Shown here: positions 1-11,154 of the stretch, piece after piece
Layout: each line of letters starts with the position of its first letter
Position numbering within the stretch: position 1 is the first letter of the stretch
Assembly (NCBI GenBank): GCA_002270565.1
Contig: NQMI01000064.1
Span: forward strand, 63,404-127,403
Origin: Stenocarpella maydis
Taxonomy: Eukaryota > Ascomycota > Sordariomycetes > Diaporthales > Diaporthaceae
Direction: 5' to 3'
Length of the DNA: 64,000 nt
Notes under the pieces: model-generated
Told to the model about the DNA's origin: nothing
Databases searched by the model: none
The model's input: the letters and a program-made list of their open reading frames with translations, nothing else
Translations under genes and position numbers: made by a program

Positions 1-310
1 AAACTTAACTATAAGAAAATTAGCCCCTTTAGAATTTTAGAGAAACTCTTAAATACCAACTATAAACTTTTATTACCTTAAGGAATAAGACAATATCTAG
101 TTTTTTATATTTTACTATTAGAACTAGTACTCTAGAATATAAAACTTAAAATATAGATTAAGACTATTAATAAATATAATAAGAAATATAAAGTAAAAAT
201 AATTATAAACTTAAAATAATACTAAAAAATAATAGAGTACCTTATTAAATAAAAAGGCTATAATTCAATCGAGAATATATATGAACTAGAGAAGAACCTA
301 ATATATTATG
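1..310 (+). mobile_element. Ty3/gypsy chromovirus pol 3' end (integrase tail + chromodomain), RIP-degraded
   Basis: Reading the + strand through RIP stops gives an integrase C-terminal tail (KLNYKKISPFRILEKL) and then a chromodomain-like stretch (about 205-300) in which EYLIK, KGYN and a W-to-stop or Y position still align with the usual YLVKWKGY...TWEP pattern. The homologous part of the second element (9550-9235, minus strand) reads EYLIKWKGYNSSENT, which confirms the assignment. Chromodomains on the integrase of chromoviruses direct insertion to histone-marked chromatin. The rest of pol lies off the left edge. Many TAA/TAG codons make it non-functional. Confidence 0.85.
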
Positions 311-454
311 AAAATAAACTTAGATAATTCCATACCTAATTCACTATAGGACAACCTTACTTAACGAACTATAAGAATCCACTAGGCCTACTAAATAAAC
401 CAAAACACTTTAAATACTAGATAAGCTACTTATAGGTATATTTCCTTTACTACT

Positions 455-905
455 AATACCTAGTAACTTCAACCAATTAGCATTCTTATCTACAATTATA
501 CTCCAATTAAAAACCCCCACCTTACCTGCAGAATACAACCATGCCTCCTACGCTACTATTCTACCAGCCTCCTCTGTAGAGTTATAATATATAACCTTAG
601 CAGATTGCTTAGTAATTCATGTATACTTAGCCTCAACCTCCTCCCTTTCTAAGTAATCCAGCTTATTAATTATCTTAATACTATAATATAATGCTTATAC
701 TATTTTCTTAGCTTATAAATAATGCTGCTTATATAACTAACTAACCTTTATATTTGCTAGTATGGCCCCCTCCTTAGCAGCATCTAACTTATCCTTAATC
801 TATAAATAAAGATAGGCAATCTTTTGCATCTAAACTAATGTAAGCTTATATATATTATAGTTCTTATACTTCTAGTAAATATACTTAGAATAATAAGACA
901 AGTCC
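455..905 (-). pseudogene. Antisense accessory ORF relic between pol and 3' LTR (element 1)
   Basis: On the minus strand, opposite to pol, a degraded reading frame runs between the chromodomain and the LTR. It contains a Lys/Glu-rich stretch (for example LDYLEREEAEVY) and a C-terminal segment that aligns with the + strand frame at 8480-8930 of the second, inverted element: both have (ITKQS/IAKQS)(A/T)KV, then a Glu-Ala-Gly-(Gly/Arg)-Ile-Val-Ala motif, then GKVGVFNW / GEVGVFDW. The shared position and orientation show that it belongs to the retroelement family. The function is unknown; a coiled-coil region is likely from the charged repeats. Confidence 0.6.
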
Positions 906-919
906 TCCTTTAAAGTAAT

Positions 920-1350
920 ATGTTATGAGCCGACACGACGGCACCCTGGGACCTATTTTGAGGACCCAGGCACCCAGGGCAAATGCCACGACACGACCCC
1001 ACAGGACCCCAACTGCTGAGTCAGCACTGCCTGACGCGGATCCAGGGTTAGGGTTGAGGAGAGTCCCAACCTGGCTTCGGTCGATCAGGACGAAGCCAAC
1101 GAAGCCATCACCAGTTACGAATAAAGAGTCGGAACATATAAGGATATAGTTATCACTACAGTAGAAAGCTTCCATAGAACAGACTCTTCAGTCATCAATC
1201 TAAGTATTCAATCCCAGTATTAAATAGCCTTACAGCTAGTAATTATTATTAAATTAATAATATTGCTTATTAACTTCCTAATAATATATTCCAAATATAA
1301 ACCTTTAATCTTTTAGGTTTAATGCACTTGGAANCCCTACAGGTTACCTA
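920..1350 (+). repeat. LTR of chromovirus element 1
   Basis: The LTR starts TGTTATGAGCC and its first 250 bases match the reverse complement of 11420-11675. The downstream R/U5-like part (about 1140-1340) matches the reverse complement of both 7735-7960 and 11250-11400. It holds two TTAGGG-like units at 1044-1055. One undetermined base lies at 1334. The exact 3' end is uncertain because the sequence is RIP-mutated. Confidence 0.75.
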
Positions 1351-2250
1351 CTGAACCCCATAAAGGTTTAATGTGATCATAACAAGAAGTTGGAATTCTT
1401 AGTAGGTGTATAATTAAGAGTTGAGAGAAAAAACACTAGGAAAATGCTAGTGAATATATTCTAAATAGCTAAAATTACCTCCCTCTTCTTAATTCTTTAT
1501 TTATTCTACTTAAATCCAGCTAATTCTACCTATTATACCTTTATAATAGCTTTAAATTAAATAAACCTTATATTAAAATAAAGAAGAAAAAAATGCTCTC
1601 TATTTTATTATAAGCTTTATTTAATATGAAGCTATTATGGAGGTGTGGTGGGTGGAATTAGCTGGATTTGAGGAGACTTGGAAATCCAGATGTGGTGTGT
1701 TATGTGCGCGCACTTCGTGGTTTTGATACTCTTGCTTGCAAGTCAGAATAGTCTAGGGCTGGCAATTAAGCTAGCGGCCCACGGTCTGTTTTATTTTAAA
1801 TTGTAGCCCTCACCCGAGACGGCAAACTTCAGAATGAAATCACACTGCACCTGGCTCATTTCATTAACTGCCCGGTCTTGGGGAACATAGCATGTGTAGT
1901 ATATTGGACTGGAAGCCATCAGCTGTAGGCAGGTACATATTGTCGCTGTTGCTTGTAGAACTCATGTTGCCAAGCAATTAGTTATAAGACTGTGGACAAC
2001 GGACATCGAAAATGACCTGTCAGATCAACTAATGGCTGGTGCATTTTCACCACTCAACGAAGCCTTCCATCTGCGTTCCTCATAGTTGAATGGGCCAAAT
2101 CGCTGGTGATGCTCCACTTACACTAGGTGCTGTGGTGGCGAATCTGCCGACAGTATACTCCGTACATTGAATAGCTGAGGCTCCCTAGGAACCAACCCCG
2201 CACCGGAATCGGAACAGACTCTTGTCACAATACGGAGACTACGTGCCTAT
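1351..2250. other. Non-coding repeat remnants and spacer
   Basis: This stretch is AT-rich to about 1640, then has normal composition. A segment at about 1750-1800 shares roughly 45 bases, with transitions, with 12488-12530 (core GGGCTG-CAATT-AGC-AGCGGCCC). No convincing gene was seen. Confidence 0.5.
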
Positions 2251-2387
2251 GGCAAATGGCGTCGCTTTTGCACGAATAGAGCAGTGGCTTGTTCGTGACA
2301 ACTCTCAACGGGCTGAAAGGGCAAGAGGGAGCCAGTAGGATATCTGATTCATACGCGCACAAATCCAAACACCCACCTATGATCACA

Positions 2388-3371
2388 ATGAGCACCGAGA
2401 GTAAAACGATACTCATCACTGGAGCGGCAGGCTTCATCGGCCAGCGCCTCACGGCTGCTCTCCTCGCCAAATACCCCGAATACCGGGTCGTCATCACAGA
2501 CATCGTCGTCCCACGCATCCCACCAGAGACCCAGAATGCAGACAGAGCAGCCCCCATCCAAGCTGACTTGAGCGACCCGGCCTCACTGGCAAGCCTGGTA
2601 GCCGCATCGCAGCCCCTCGAGGCCGTCTTCGTCTTCCACGGCATCATGTCCTCTGGCTCTGAGGCCGACCCGGCACTGAGCCTCAAGGTAAACCTCGATG
2701 CGACGCGCGCGTTGCTTCTCAAACTCTCGGACACAAATAGGGGCGTCCGCGTCATCTACGCGTCCAGCCAGGCCGTGTACGGCTCGCCGCTGCCCGATGT
2801 CATCACCGACTCCGTAACGCCGACACCTGCAGGAGTCTACGGGACGCACAAGCTCATGACTGAGACGTTCATCAACGATTTGCACCGCCGCGGACTCATT
2901 GACGCCTTTTCGCTTCGCTTCCCTACAGTCTCTGTCCGCGCGGGCAAACCGACGCAGGCCGCGAGCTCGTTCCTCTCGGGCATCATCCGCGAGCCAATGA
3001 ACGACCAAGAGTGCACTGTGCCCATCAAGGACAGGAGCTACAGGGCCGTGCTGTCCGGACCTCGGACCCTGGTCGAGAACCTGCTGCGTGTCCTGGAGCT
3101 GCCGAGTGATGCCTTGCCGCCTCACATCCGCTGGATGAATTTCCCTGGCATCTCGGTCACTGTGCAGGAGCTGTTGGACTCGCTGGCAAAGGTTGGTGGG
3201 CAAGACCGCCTCAAGTACATCAAAGAGGAGACGGACACCGATTTGGAGAGAATGCTGAGGAGCTGGCCCTTGAGGGTCGACGATTCGACCGCTGTCAGCC
3301 TAGGCCTCAAGCGAGATGAGAGTGCAGAGAGCCTAGTCAGAGAATACGCAGAGTCAATTGGGAAGCAGTAA
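2388..3371 (+). CDS. NAD-dependent epimerase/dehydratase family protein, DenD-like (D-erythronate dehydrogenase type)
   Basis: An uninterrupted 327-residue extended short-chain dehydrogenase. The N-terminal Rossmann motif TGAAGFIG (residues 11-18) binds NAD(P). The active site shows the Ser pair in YASSQ (about 126-127) and Tyr151-xxx-Lys155 in YGTHK. Length and the conserved LRFPTVSVRAGKP stretch fit the DenD branch of the family, which oxidises C2 of erythronate-type sugar acids; the substrate is inferred from family resemblance only. There are two in-frame ATGs, at 2379 and 2388; I chose 2388 because it sits directly before the Rossmann strand, but 2379 adds only three residues. No signal peptide, so cytosolic. 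The gene has no intron and lies next to degraded retroelement DNA, yet it is intact. Alternative: a nucleoside-sugar epimerase of the same superfamily. Confidence 0.85.
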   Translation: MSTESKTILITGAAGFIGQRLTAALLAKYPEYRVVITDIVVPRIPPETQNADRAAPIQADLSDPASLASLVAASQPLEAVFVFHGIMSSGSEADPALSLKVNLDATRALLLKLSDTNRGVRVIYASSQAVYGSPLPDVITDSVTPTPAGVYGTHKLMTETFINDLHRRGLIDAFSLRFPTVSVRAGKPTQAASSFLSGIIREPMNDQECTVPIKDRSYRAVLSGPRTLVENLLRVLELPSDALPPHIRWMNFPGISVTVQELLDSLAKVGGQDRLKYIKEETDTDLERMLRSWPLRVDDSTAVSLGLKRDESAESLVREYAESIGKQ

Positions 3372-3468
3372 CATGACAAAATCAGCGTGCTTGGGCAGAA
3401 TATGTACATGTGGGACCCGTTAAATATACCGTCATGTAAGCAGCGTTGCATGTTAGCCTCGATTCCAC

Positions 3469-4500
3469 TCACAGGCACTGAGAGTAATAAGAATTGGCAG
3501 CCTTGCAGGTTCCAGAAGAGCAACAAGTCGCGCCAGACCACCCCTGACCACCGCACTGGCCGTAGAGAGCGGCACAGTTTGTCCCGCCCCCCGGGGCGGT
3601 TGGTGACGTTGATGGGGCAGAAGTCGTGCTGCCAGGAGAACCGCCACCACCACCGCTGCTGCTGAGCTTGCTCTTGACAAAAGCAAGGGCTTGAGACCCA
3701 TACACGGAACCATAGTTGTTGTGTGTGGCCGCGTCGTTGCCATTGCAGCAGTAAGGGTCAGGGCCGTCGCAGTAGCTCTGAACCTTGGAGGCCGACGGGC
3801 ATTGGAAACTGGAAGGGCGTGCGTCGAACTATCAGAACAGTTAGTGTGTTGTTTCTGGAAGCAAGATGTCGGTTGACAGAAGTGACACACCCCCCCGGCC
3901 CTGCAGGACCCGACACCGTACGAAAGACCGTACGCATATGTAGGGGCCCCCATCAAAATTGCTGCTTTGACCTGCCCGACGGCACTAGCAGAAAATTGGA
4001 CCGCAGTATTCGTGTATCCTTGGTTCGGGTCTCCACCGCCACAGAAGGCCACATCAAAGATTTCGGCACCCTGCGTGGTCGTTGTAAGCATATCTCTAAG
4101 GATGGCGGCGGCAGAGGCAGCTCACCTGAGAATAACCAGCCAGCACAATCTGGGTATTGGGGCACCGTGTGTTGAAGCTGTTGACCGCGCTCGCAGCCGC
4201 CGCGATACCCTGCTGGACAGAGCTAGAGTAGCTGGCCCCGCCGCATGAGGCTTGCCCACCGCAGGCAGGATATTGGATAGCCTCCGCCGTGCTTCCAGGG
4301 TAGGCCGAGAGGATTGCGTTTACAACGGAAGCCGAGCTACCATAGCCCGGACTCGCCGTGGTCTCGCGTGCCCCGAAGATGTGGATGCTCGGACATGACT
4401 GACGTTCTTCGAGGTGTCCCTCGCCCTCGGTCGGCGAAGCACCGATCAAAATGCCATAGCTTGTCAGCAAAATGGAGGCGGTCTTGGGATTGGGCCACAT
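3469..4500 (-). CDS. Secreted acetylxylan esterase, CE5 family, with C-terminal CBM1
   Basis: Three exons, complement(join(3469..3828, 3891..4070, 4126..4500)), give 304 residues; introns are 55 and 62 bp with GT-AG ends. ATG 4500 begins a signal peptide followed by a short propeptide ending EERQ, as in Trichoderma Axe1. The catalytic serine (about Ser124) is in GYSQG, which is split by intron 1; Asp209 in [11 protein letters not shown] and His221 in ATHNNYG complete the triad. The paired cysteines and [14 protein letters not shown] are diagnostic for CE5. A Gly/Ser/Thr/Pro linker leads to a CBM1 (about 268-304) with [11 protein letters not shown] and NSYYSQCL. The enzyme removes acetyl groups from xylan outside the cell while anchored to cellulose. 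Assigned from motif identity with fungal acetylxylan esterases; cutinase is excluded by the Axe-specific segments. Confidence 0.93.
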
Positions 4501-4592
4501 CGTGATGATTCGATTGGAAGGGGGGGGGGGCTTTATGGTTGCCTTCGGACGATGGACCGTCACGCCAGCAGGTCCCCATGGGATTGTTGGGT

Positions 4593-4601
4593 ACTATATA
4601 T
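4593..4601 (-). promoter_or_regulatory. TATA-like element of the acetylxylan esterase gene
   Basis: TATATAGTA on the minus strand lies about 95 bases upstream of the ATG at 4500, a usual distance for a fungal TATA box. Inferred from position and sequence only. Confidence 0.4.
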
Positions 4602-5500
4602 CCTCGACAGGATTGCTGCGGCCTGCATTGCTTTTTTGTGGTATCCCGTCAATATCGACCGGGGTCCGAACCATTGGTCCGTATAAGCCCTGATGCTGAC
4701 AACCGAAATCAAAACTTGGACTTGAGGAGCAGCTGACTCCAAAAGTGTCCAGCTGCTCGCTTTAGTGACTTGGTGGAGCTACATATCACCACAGCCTTGT
4801 TCATGCTTCCATTGAACCGAGAGACATGAGCCTGAATCTCAGGCACGCCTCTAGCATCCTGGAACAGTGCAACAGAAGTCACAAACCTGTGTGTCCGCCA
4901 GGAATCTACATGCTCTATCGGTTCAGGCGAACAAGCTTGATTGAGGTGTATGCCCGTGAAGAATATTAGGTGGCTTTCAGTGAAGTTCGCTCTTGATCCT
5001 GCTCGAAAAAGAGATGCGGGAGGGAAACGTATGATTTACAATTAGGCTCAATTCTACAGATCAATCCTGGCCCGCGGATATGGCTCCCTCCGACTGCTAA
5101 GTATGGACTGTTCAATCTTCGAGTTTCCGGCCTGGATTTAGACCTCCAAGCCAAAAGAACGGTCGCAATCACGGTCCTTCAAAGTTTTCGGCATCTGGAG
5201 ACTCTCATCCTATCAAGCCTGTGTATTTAGGTAGTAACTGCAACTTGGCCATCTCAATTCTCCGGCTAAATACGGGTAAATATACATAACGGTAGGACGG
5301 GGTGTCCGGATGCGGTCTCTGCCCGTGCTGTCCCCCAACAGGCCAAAGGAACCATGTGGTTAGGGAAACCAAATTCAAATGACACTGTTAAAAAATCCCC
5401 TTATGAGAGAAGCGACCACGCCCGCCACACCACACACCACATGAGTGGGTCTTCATTGGAAATATAGTTACTTAGATGTTCACAAAAACCCAAAAAGGCT
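4602..5500. other. Intergenic spacer
   Basis: No gene, tRNA or clear repeat recognised. Reading frames here are short and lack coding character. Confidence 0.5.
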
Positions 5501-5571
5501 GTCTGCCCCATGAATCGAACATGGGTTTCTTCGGCCACAACGAAGTGTACTAACCACTATACTAGGCAGAC
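5501..5571 (-). tRNA. tRNA-His (GTG anticodon)
   Basis: On the minus strand a complete 71-nt cloverleaf folds: acceptor GTCTGCC pairs with GGCAGAC in all seven positions, the D arm begins GTATAGTGG, the anticodon stem CTTCG/CGAAG closes the loop TTGTGGC with anticodon GTG, and the T stem CCATG/CATGG closes TTCGATT. There is no intron and CCA is not encoded, as expected in a eukaryote. The base before the acceptor (complement of 5572) is G, matching the G-1 that histidine tRNAs need. Confidence 0.95.
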
Positions 5572-5846
5572 CTGACAAACTACTAAAAAATGGAAGTCTA
5601 TGACCCAACGACCCAAATAAGAAAATTTCATTCAATATTGTTGGCTGGGTCACGTATTGCATTATGAGTGGTGGTTGACGGTTCTGATATTCGATGGTTG
5701 CTAAGAGTAGGTAGGTATGTAGGTGTTGCCAGCTGTGGTCTTAAATAGGTAGAAGCCATGGGCTTAGTCAGCCCCTTACTACTGTCACTACTGGCCATTC
5801 ACCTACTATGGTGACTACTGCTGGGAACCAGCCGTATTCACTTATT

Positions 5847-6335
5847 CAGCGGAGCGGGACGTGTATCGAGCATGCAAAGCATGCAAGATATGCGGCCCGC
5901 GTAGCGTTCTTACCCAGCGTAATTACCCGAAAGTTATCTGAGTCTGAATTGGTCCGTTGAGAATCCTTGAGTCTTGATTGGTTAATGATGATGTACCTCT
6001 GAAAGTATTTAGCTGAGAGGAAATTGTTAAAAAGACATGTCGTTGAAAATCGTGGTCCGTTGTTAAAGAGGAAGGCGCGGGCCGGAAGGGGGCGTGGGCC
6101 GGAAGGGGGCGTGGTGAGGCGCCGCAGGCTTAGTGCTGCAGGCAGGGGGTCCTAGGGGGGAACCCCCTAGAAACAATAAAAGGATGCCTTCAGAACAGAC
6201 TGAATCTATTACTAAGTTGCTTTAAAATAGTTAATTCGTATCATTTAGCAGTTTCTATAGTGTTGATGATGAAGAGGCGTGGTTGATATGGAGTGTGCTT
6301 GGGTTGCTTAGTTAGCTAGGGGCTGTAGCTGCTAG
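5847..6335 (+). repeat. TIR-element copy 1, left portion (RIP-mutated)
   Basis: About 490 bases match 11834-12322 in the same orientation. The differences are almost all G-to-A or C-to-T in this copy, for example CATGCAAAGCATGCAAG here against CATGCGAAGCGTGCGAG there. That makes this the more heavily mutated copy. Both contain the duplicated GGCCGGAAGGGGGCGTG unit (6070-6110). The inverted right end seen in copy 2 is not found here; instead the sequence runs on into an old reading frame. Confidence 0.8.
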
Positions 6336-6504
6336 TGCCTGCTGCAGACGGTTTGCTTCCTGCATACTACTATTCCTACTAATGTTAACCATTAATATTA
6401 ACTTTTTTCCTCTAACCTATATCTAATTCTATCCTTATTAACTGATTCCTATTATTAGAAGTGATTCCCATTACTAACATATCCTCCTGCAGTCTTTACA
6501 GCTA

Positions 6505-7620
6505 TGCTTAGTATATCGGCTGCTGCTAGCCCTCCTCCTCCCAACCCGCCGGGCGGTAGTGAGGACCCTTTCAAACCCTATAAACGCAATGCTCGTAATA
6601 ACAGCGAGATCTACAACTATAAGATTGAGGGCGTTGCCAAGCAGTATTATAGCTGCCAGAACATTAAATCCCTTATGTAGTTTGCCCTAAAGCGCGGCAA
6701 GCAGCTGGTAAAGAACTGCTTTGCCTATCAGTCTGCCCACTAGGCTATAAAGGCAAGACCCCCTATCCTTATCTATAGAAATTTCTGCTAAACACTCTAT
6801 AATCCCAAGGATCTACTATTTAGTGGGCCCTTTTTGCCCTCTCTCTGCCTTATTATTAAGTAGCTATAGAATTAATATCCCCTCCTAAGGGTGCTAACCC
6901 TGCTAAACACTAAGAGTCCCGGCACCCGGCTTGTCTTCAGCCCTATCGCCTAGCACCCAGTCTCACCATACAACCCAGTTAGCATAAGGAGCCTGCTACT
7001 TCTAGGTATCATTTACTTGCCTGAGCCACGCAGGAAGTTATTAAAGTTACCCTGCTATTAAGCCAACCTGCTGATAGCGAGGTTAAGATGGAGTTCCTAA
7101 TCAGGCAGCCAAAGTATAGTTACAGCACTTTACTAACCCATAGCCAATATTCCTACCGCAGGTTAATCCTCCCAAGCCGAGGCATATCAGGTTCTAGCGT
7201 TAATCATAATAGGCCTACTTCTTAAATCTTTAAAGGCCAGACTAGCATTCATCATAGGCTCTTTAAGCTATTCCACCATTATAAATGTGTTAAAGGATAT
7301 ACTAATGCCAAGCAGCGTACTCATAATCATCATCTTGCTAAGTAGCGTAAGTACTAGCACTAGCGTCACTATAGTGAGATCCTAGACCCTATATAACCAA
7401 CCCAGGCCTTCCTTAGCCAGCAGCAAGCTGCTATGGGTATTCCAGGTGGTGATGATAATAGCGACTGGTTTAAGTGTTCGACCTGTGGCATTTGCCGCTA
7501 CCCTTAGCTATAAAGTAGCACTCACCTGGAGATCTGCATCTACTATAATGACATCAACAATAAAGAGCAGCCAACCCCCTAGGACAACTAATTCTACAGA
7601 TTAGGGGTTTTAAAGCAGCA
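6505..7620 (+). pseudogene. Degraded ORF of unknown family inside the repeat nest
   Basis: From ATG 6505 the frame reads an Ala/Pro-rich start, then DPFKPYKRNARNNSEIYNY and KQYYSCQNIKSLM before a TAG, and continues with coding character (FALKRGKQLVKNCFAYQSAH, ARPPILIYRNFC) through stops at CAG/TGG-type positions as RIP would create. A Cys pair in CSTCGICRYP lies near 7480-7510, which might be a zinc-binding site. It follows repeat copy 1 directly, so it may be the coding part of a longer version of that element. I do not recognise the protein family. Confidence 0.45.
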
Positions 7621-7732
7621 GACATCCAGTTAATAAATAATAATTCATACTTTCCTTTAACCAGCATATACTACTATTGTTCTTACTTACTATTCTTTTT
7701 TAATGAGTATTTAGCTTGGTTTCTGAGTATTT

Positions 7733-8100
7733 CTGTAATAATCAAAGGGTTTCCGAGTACATTAAACCTGAAAGATCAAGGGTTTATATTCGGAATACGT
7801 TATTAGGCGGTTATTGAGCAATATTATTGACTAATAATAATCACTAGCTATAAGGCTATCTAATATTGAGATTAAATACTTAGATTAATAACTAAAGAGT
7901 CTATCCTATAAAAGCTATCTAATGCGGTAATAACTATATCTTTATATATTCTGACTCTTCATCCGTTATCAATAGTATCGATAATAATCCTATTAATTAA
8001 GTGTTGCTTGATGGAATCAACACCGATTCCATTAATCATAGTGAGTCCCTAACCCTAACCCTAATAAGGTAGTATCGCTGATCAGATTAGGCGGGGCGCT
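7733..8100 (-). repeat. LTR (3') of inverted chromovirus element 2
   Basis: The reverse complement of 7735-7960 matches the R/U5 part of the LTRs at 1140-1345 and 11250-11400. The LTR ends near 7733 in ...TTACA on the minus strand. The U3 part (about 7985-8100) differs from the LTR at 11420-11675 and contains three perfect CCCTAA units (8047-8064). The two LTRs flanking this element are therefore of different subtypes. The upper boundary is not resolved. Confidence 0.65.
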
Positions 8101-8159
8101 CCTTTTAGGGGTTACTTCCAACCTGCAGGGTTGTCTTCTGCAGTAGTCAGCCGCCAATA

Positions 8160-8935
8160 TATATTAGCCCATAATACTATCTCCCTCCTTGCTTTTTTTA
8201 TCCTTAAAAGTATTCCGTAAGTCATTTTCGCTCATCTGCATTCTCATTTACTCCTTCTTAATTTATTATATTAGGTAAGGTTACTAAGTCTTATCCTGTA
8301 AAGTCCTTTTCCATTACTAAGCATAAGGCCGTCCTTCTTTTTACTATTACCTTAAAGGGTAGCATTATTTCTATACCTTATTCTTATTATAAAGAATATA
8401 ATCTGGCTAAGAACTATAAGGTTGCGGATCTAGAATCCATTTGCTATTAGACCTATATTTACCTTAATTTATCCAACTGTAATATCTGAGGTCTCACTCC
8501 TGGTTAGTTGAATAAGGTTACCCTAATATATTATTAATTGGAGAAAGAGCTGGAGGCTGTAGAGGAGGAGGCCTAACGGCTAAACGCGAGAATTCTGCGC
8601 CTTTGTAAGCAGAAGTAGTTATGGTATGAGGAAATAATATATATGGTTCATTAGGGTATTAATAATATAAAGGAGTTGGAGCGGGTGGAGAAGGAGGAGG
8701 CTAAAGTAGAGTGAAGGCGGATTGCTAAGCAGTCTACTAAGGTTGTTTGCTGAAGTTCTACTAAGAAGGCTGGTGGGATAGTAGCGCAAGAGGCATAGTT
8801 ATATTCTGAGGGTGAAGTAGGAGTTTTTGACTGGAGTTCCCTAATAGGTGATGGTACTAATTGGTCTGAATTTGTGGGTACTAGTAATAAGGGTAGTAAA
8901 GGAAATGCGCCTATGGGTGGCTTGTCTTAGTGCCT
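8160..8935 (+). pseudogene. Antisense accessory ORF relic of chromovirus element 2
   Basis: On the + strand, opposite to pol, a RIP-damaged frame encodes (ignoring TAA/TAG/TGA) a region with KVADLESICY, a Glu-rich probable coiled coil (LEKELEAVEEEA, then ARILRLCKQK), GINNIKELERVEKEEAKVE and a C-terminus with GGIVAQEA, GEVGVFDWSSLIGDGTNWS and a final stop at about 8930. The relic at 455-905 is homologous and sits in the same place and orientation relative to its own pol and LTR. It resembles no Gag, RT or integrase part I know. Function unknown. Confidence 0.6.
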
Positions 8936-9234
8936 GATTCTTGTTACTGGGAATGGAACTTGTTTGACCGTTGTCTGACTGGTTCTGGCTTCTAGTTATT
9001 CCTATTGTGACTAGTCTCTTATTAGTTATTTTCCCTATTTTAGCTGCAAAGTCTGGGGTTTATTGTGTGGTTTCATTATAATATTGGTTTATTATAGCTT
9101 ATTATATATAGGGTTTTCAGGCTATATTCCTGGTTTTTAGGATTATTCCGTGGTGGTCTGTGTATAGTACTTTTTGAGTTCATTATGGTAGTGGGTTAAG
9201 TTTTAGGCTGGTTCCTATGTGTTTTCACTAGAGT

Positions 9235-11154
9235 TATAGCCTTTCCACTTAATAAGATACTCCGTTATCCCTTAGTGCTATTTTAAGTCTATAATATTTT
9301 CCACTTTATATTCCTTATTATATTCATTAAGTATTTTAATCTATATTTTAAGTTCTATATCCTTAGGTGCTAGTTCTAAGAGTAAGATATAAAAGACTAG
9401 GTGTTATTTTATTCCCTTGGGTAGCAAGAGTTTATAGTTAGTATCCGAAAGTTTTCTTGAAATTTCAAAGGGGCTGATTTTCTTATAGTTAAGCTTTTCG
9501 CTAGGTCGCTTGGTTTTAATATTCCGGCAAAGGAGGTAGACCTTATCTCCCTCCTTAAGAATTAGTCCCTTAATTCTTTTCTAATTTACATATTTTAATA
9601 CTCATTCTTATATAAAAGAAAGTTCTACTTAAATATCCTTCTGGATTTATCTAATTTATATTGCTTTTTATTCTGCTAATTCCACTAGGGTGTTATCTGG
9701 TAGTAATTCATAGTATGCCTATAGTTTATATCTATAGAGTATAAAGAAAGGTAACTGCTTAGTTGTATTAGTAGTTATGCTGTTGTAGGCAAACTGTGCT
9801 AATGGTAGCAGTTTAACCTAATTATCCTATAATTAGTTGATATAATATTGGAGGTATTGCTTTATAATCTGATTGATTTATTCCATTTATCTATCTATTT
9901 ATAGATGTGCTATTATTAAGAGCTTATACTTTACTTTAAGTTGCTTTATTAGTAACTTCTAAAAGTTTTATATAAAGAGCTTATCTTTATTTAAGATAAT
10001 CTTATATAGCATTCCATAATTACTTATAATAATTCGCAAGAATATATATATGAGTTCTTCTATAGTGCTGGCTTCCTTATATAGTATGAAGTATATATAC
10101 TTGCTTAGTCTACAAACCACTACCAGAATACTATCATAACATACTCCAGTTAAGGGTTCTTATAAGAGAGGTAACTTAATAATAAAGTCTAGGCTAATGG
10201 ATAACCATATAGCTATAGGTACTGGCAGGGGTTTCAATAGTCCATATGGTTTATATCTAGAGGCCTTGTTTTTATTGCAGGAGTTGCATTTGCTAATAAT
10301 ATCTTAAACCTTCCTCCTAAGGTTAGGGATCTAGTAATTCCGCTAAATCCTTTTAATTATTACTATAACACCTTAGTGGCTATATGCTGGTGCTTCATAT
10401 ATTTCTATAATTAACTCATCTTATTCTTTTAGATTAGCAGGGGTTTTCCTGGTTTAGAAGTTAACCCTAATTATAGCATTAAGCTTGCAGTTAAGAATAA
10501 GGCTTCTATCTTCTTGGGTCCTAAACACTATCCATTCCATAGGTAAATCCTTATCCTAATGGTCAGGTCTTTAACTTAGCGCATCTGCCCTTACATTTTT
10601 AACTCTATCTATATGGATGACCTTAATGTTAAGTTAAAATAAGAACTCTATATATCTGACTTATCATTTATTAAGAGTTTTAGTCATTATAAAGGTTATA
10701 AGGTTCTTATAATCTATATAGAGTTTAATCTGCTTTTTGGCTCCTATAAGGTAGTACTACTATTCCTAGAATGCATATACTATAGCTATGAATTCTTTAT
10801 CTGGTATAGCATATCGGATTTCTAATCCGTTAAACTTCTTACTAAAGTTTATTATAATATATATCCTCCCTTAGTTATCTTTTTGAGTAAGTTCTCCACC
10901 CGCAACGTCATCTAAGGCATCTATATGGATTTTAAATTCCTTCTCTGGGTCAGCTTCCTTAAGTATAGGGTTTTCCATAACCTTATCCTTAAGTATCTAG
11001 AAAGCTTATTATTCAATATCTATTTATCTAAAGGCATAATCCTTCTTAATAAGGTCTATTAATAATTTCACAATGTTGCTATACTATATAATAAACTATT
11101 AATAGAAGTTGGTATATCTAAGGAATGCCCTAATATCCTTAATGTTTATAGGTG
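9235..11154 (-). mobile_element. Ty3/gypsy chromovirus pol (RT end, RNase H, integrase, chromodomain), RIP-degraded and 5'-truncated
   Basis: The minus strand reads, in order: the end of reverse transcriptase (INIKDIRAFLRYTNFY, about 11150), RNase H (FKIHIDALDDVAGG, then YAIPDKEFIAIVYAF, about 10950-10750), the integrase zinc region and core (NYQIPNLRRKVQDIISKC, then SRYKPYGLLKPLPVP, about 10350-10200; CYDSILVVVCRLSKYIYF, about 10130), the integrase tail (KVYLLCRNIKTKRPSEKL, about 9530-9485) and a chromodomain (EYLIKWKGYN, about 9260). Frames are full of RIP-type stops. The order RT-RH-IN-chromodomain identifies a chromovirus. Upstream RT and gag are missing: pol is cut at about 11155 by an unrelated repeat block. 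Confidence 0.92.

Noticed and set aside
925..1149. 74-codon + strand frame in the LTR at 920-1350
   Set aside because: It lies in LTR sequence, its counterpart occurs at 11423-11635, and it has no domain.
8041..8070. True telomere at the CCCTAA tract
   Set aside because: Only three units, inside an LTR and flanked by normal sequence; not a chromosome end.
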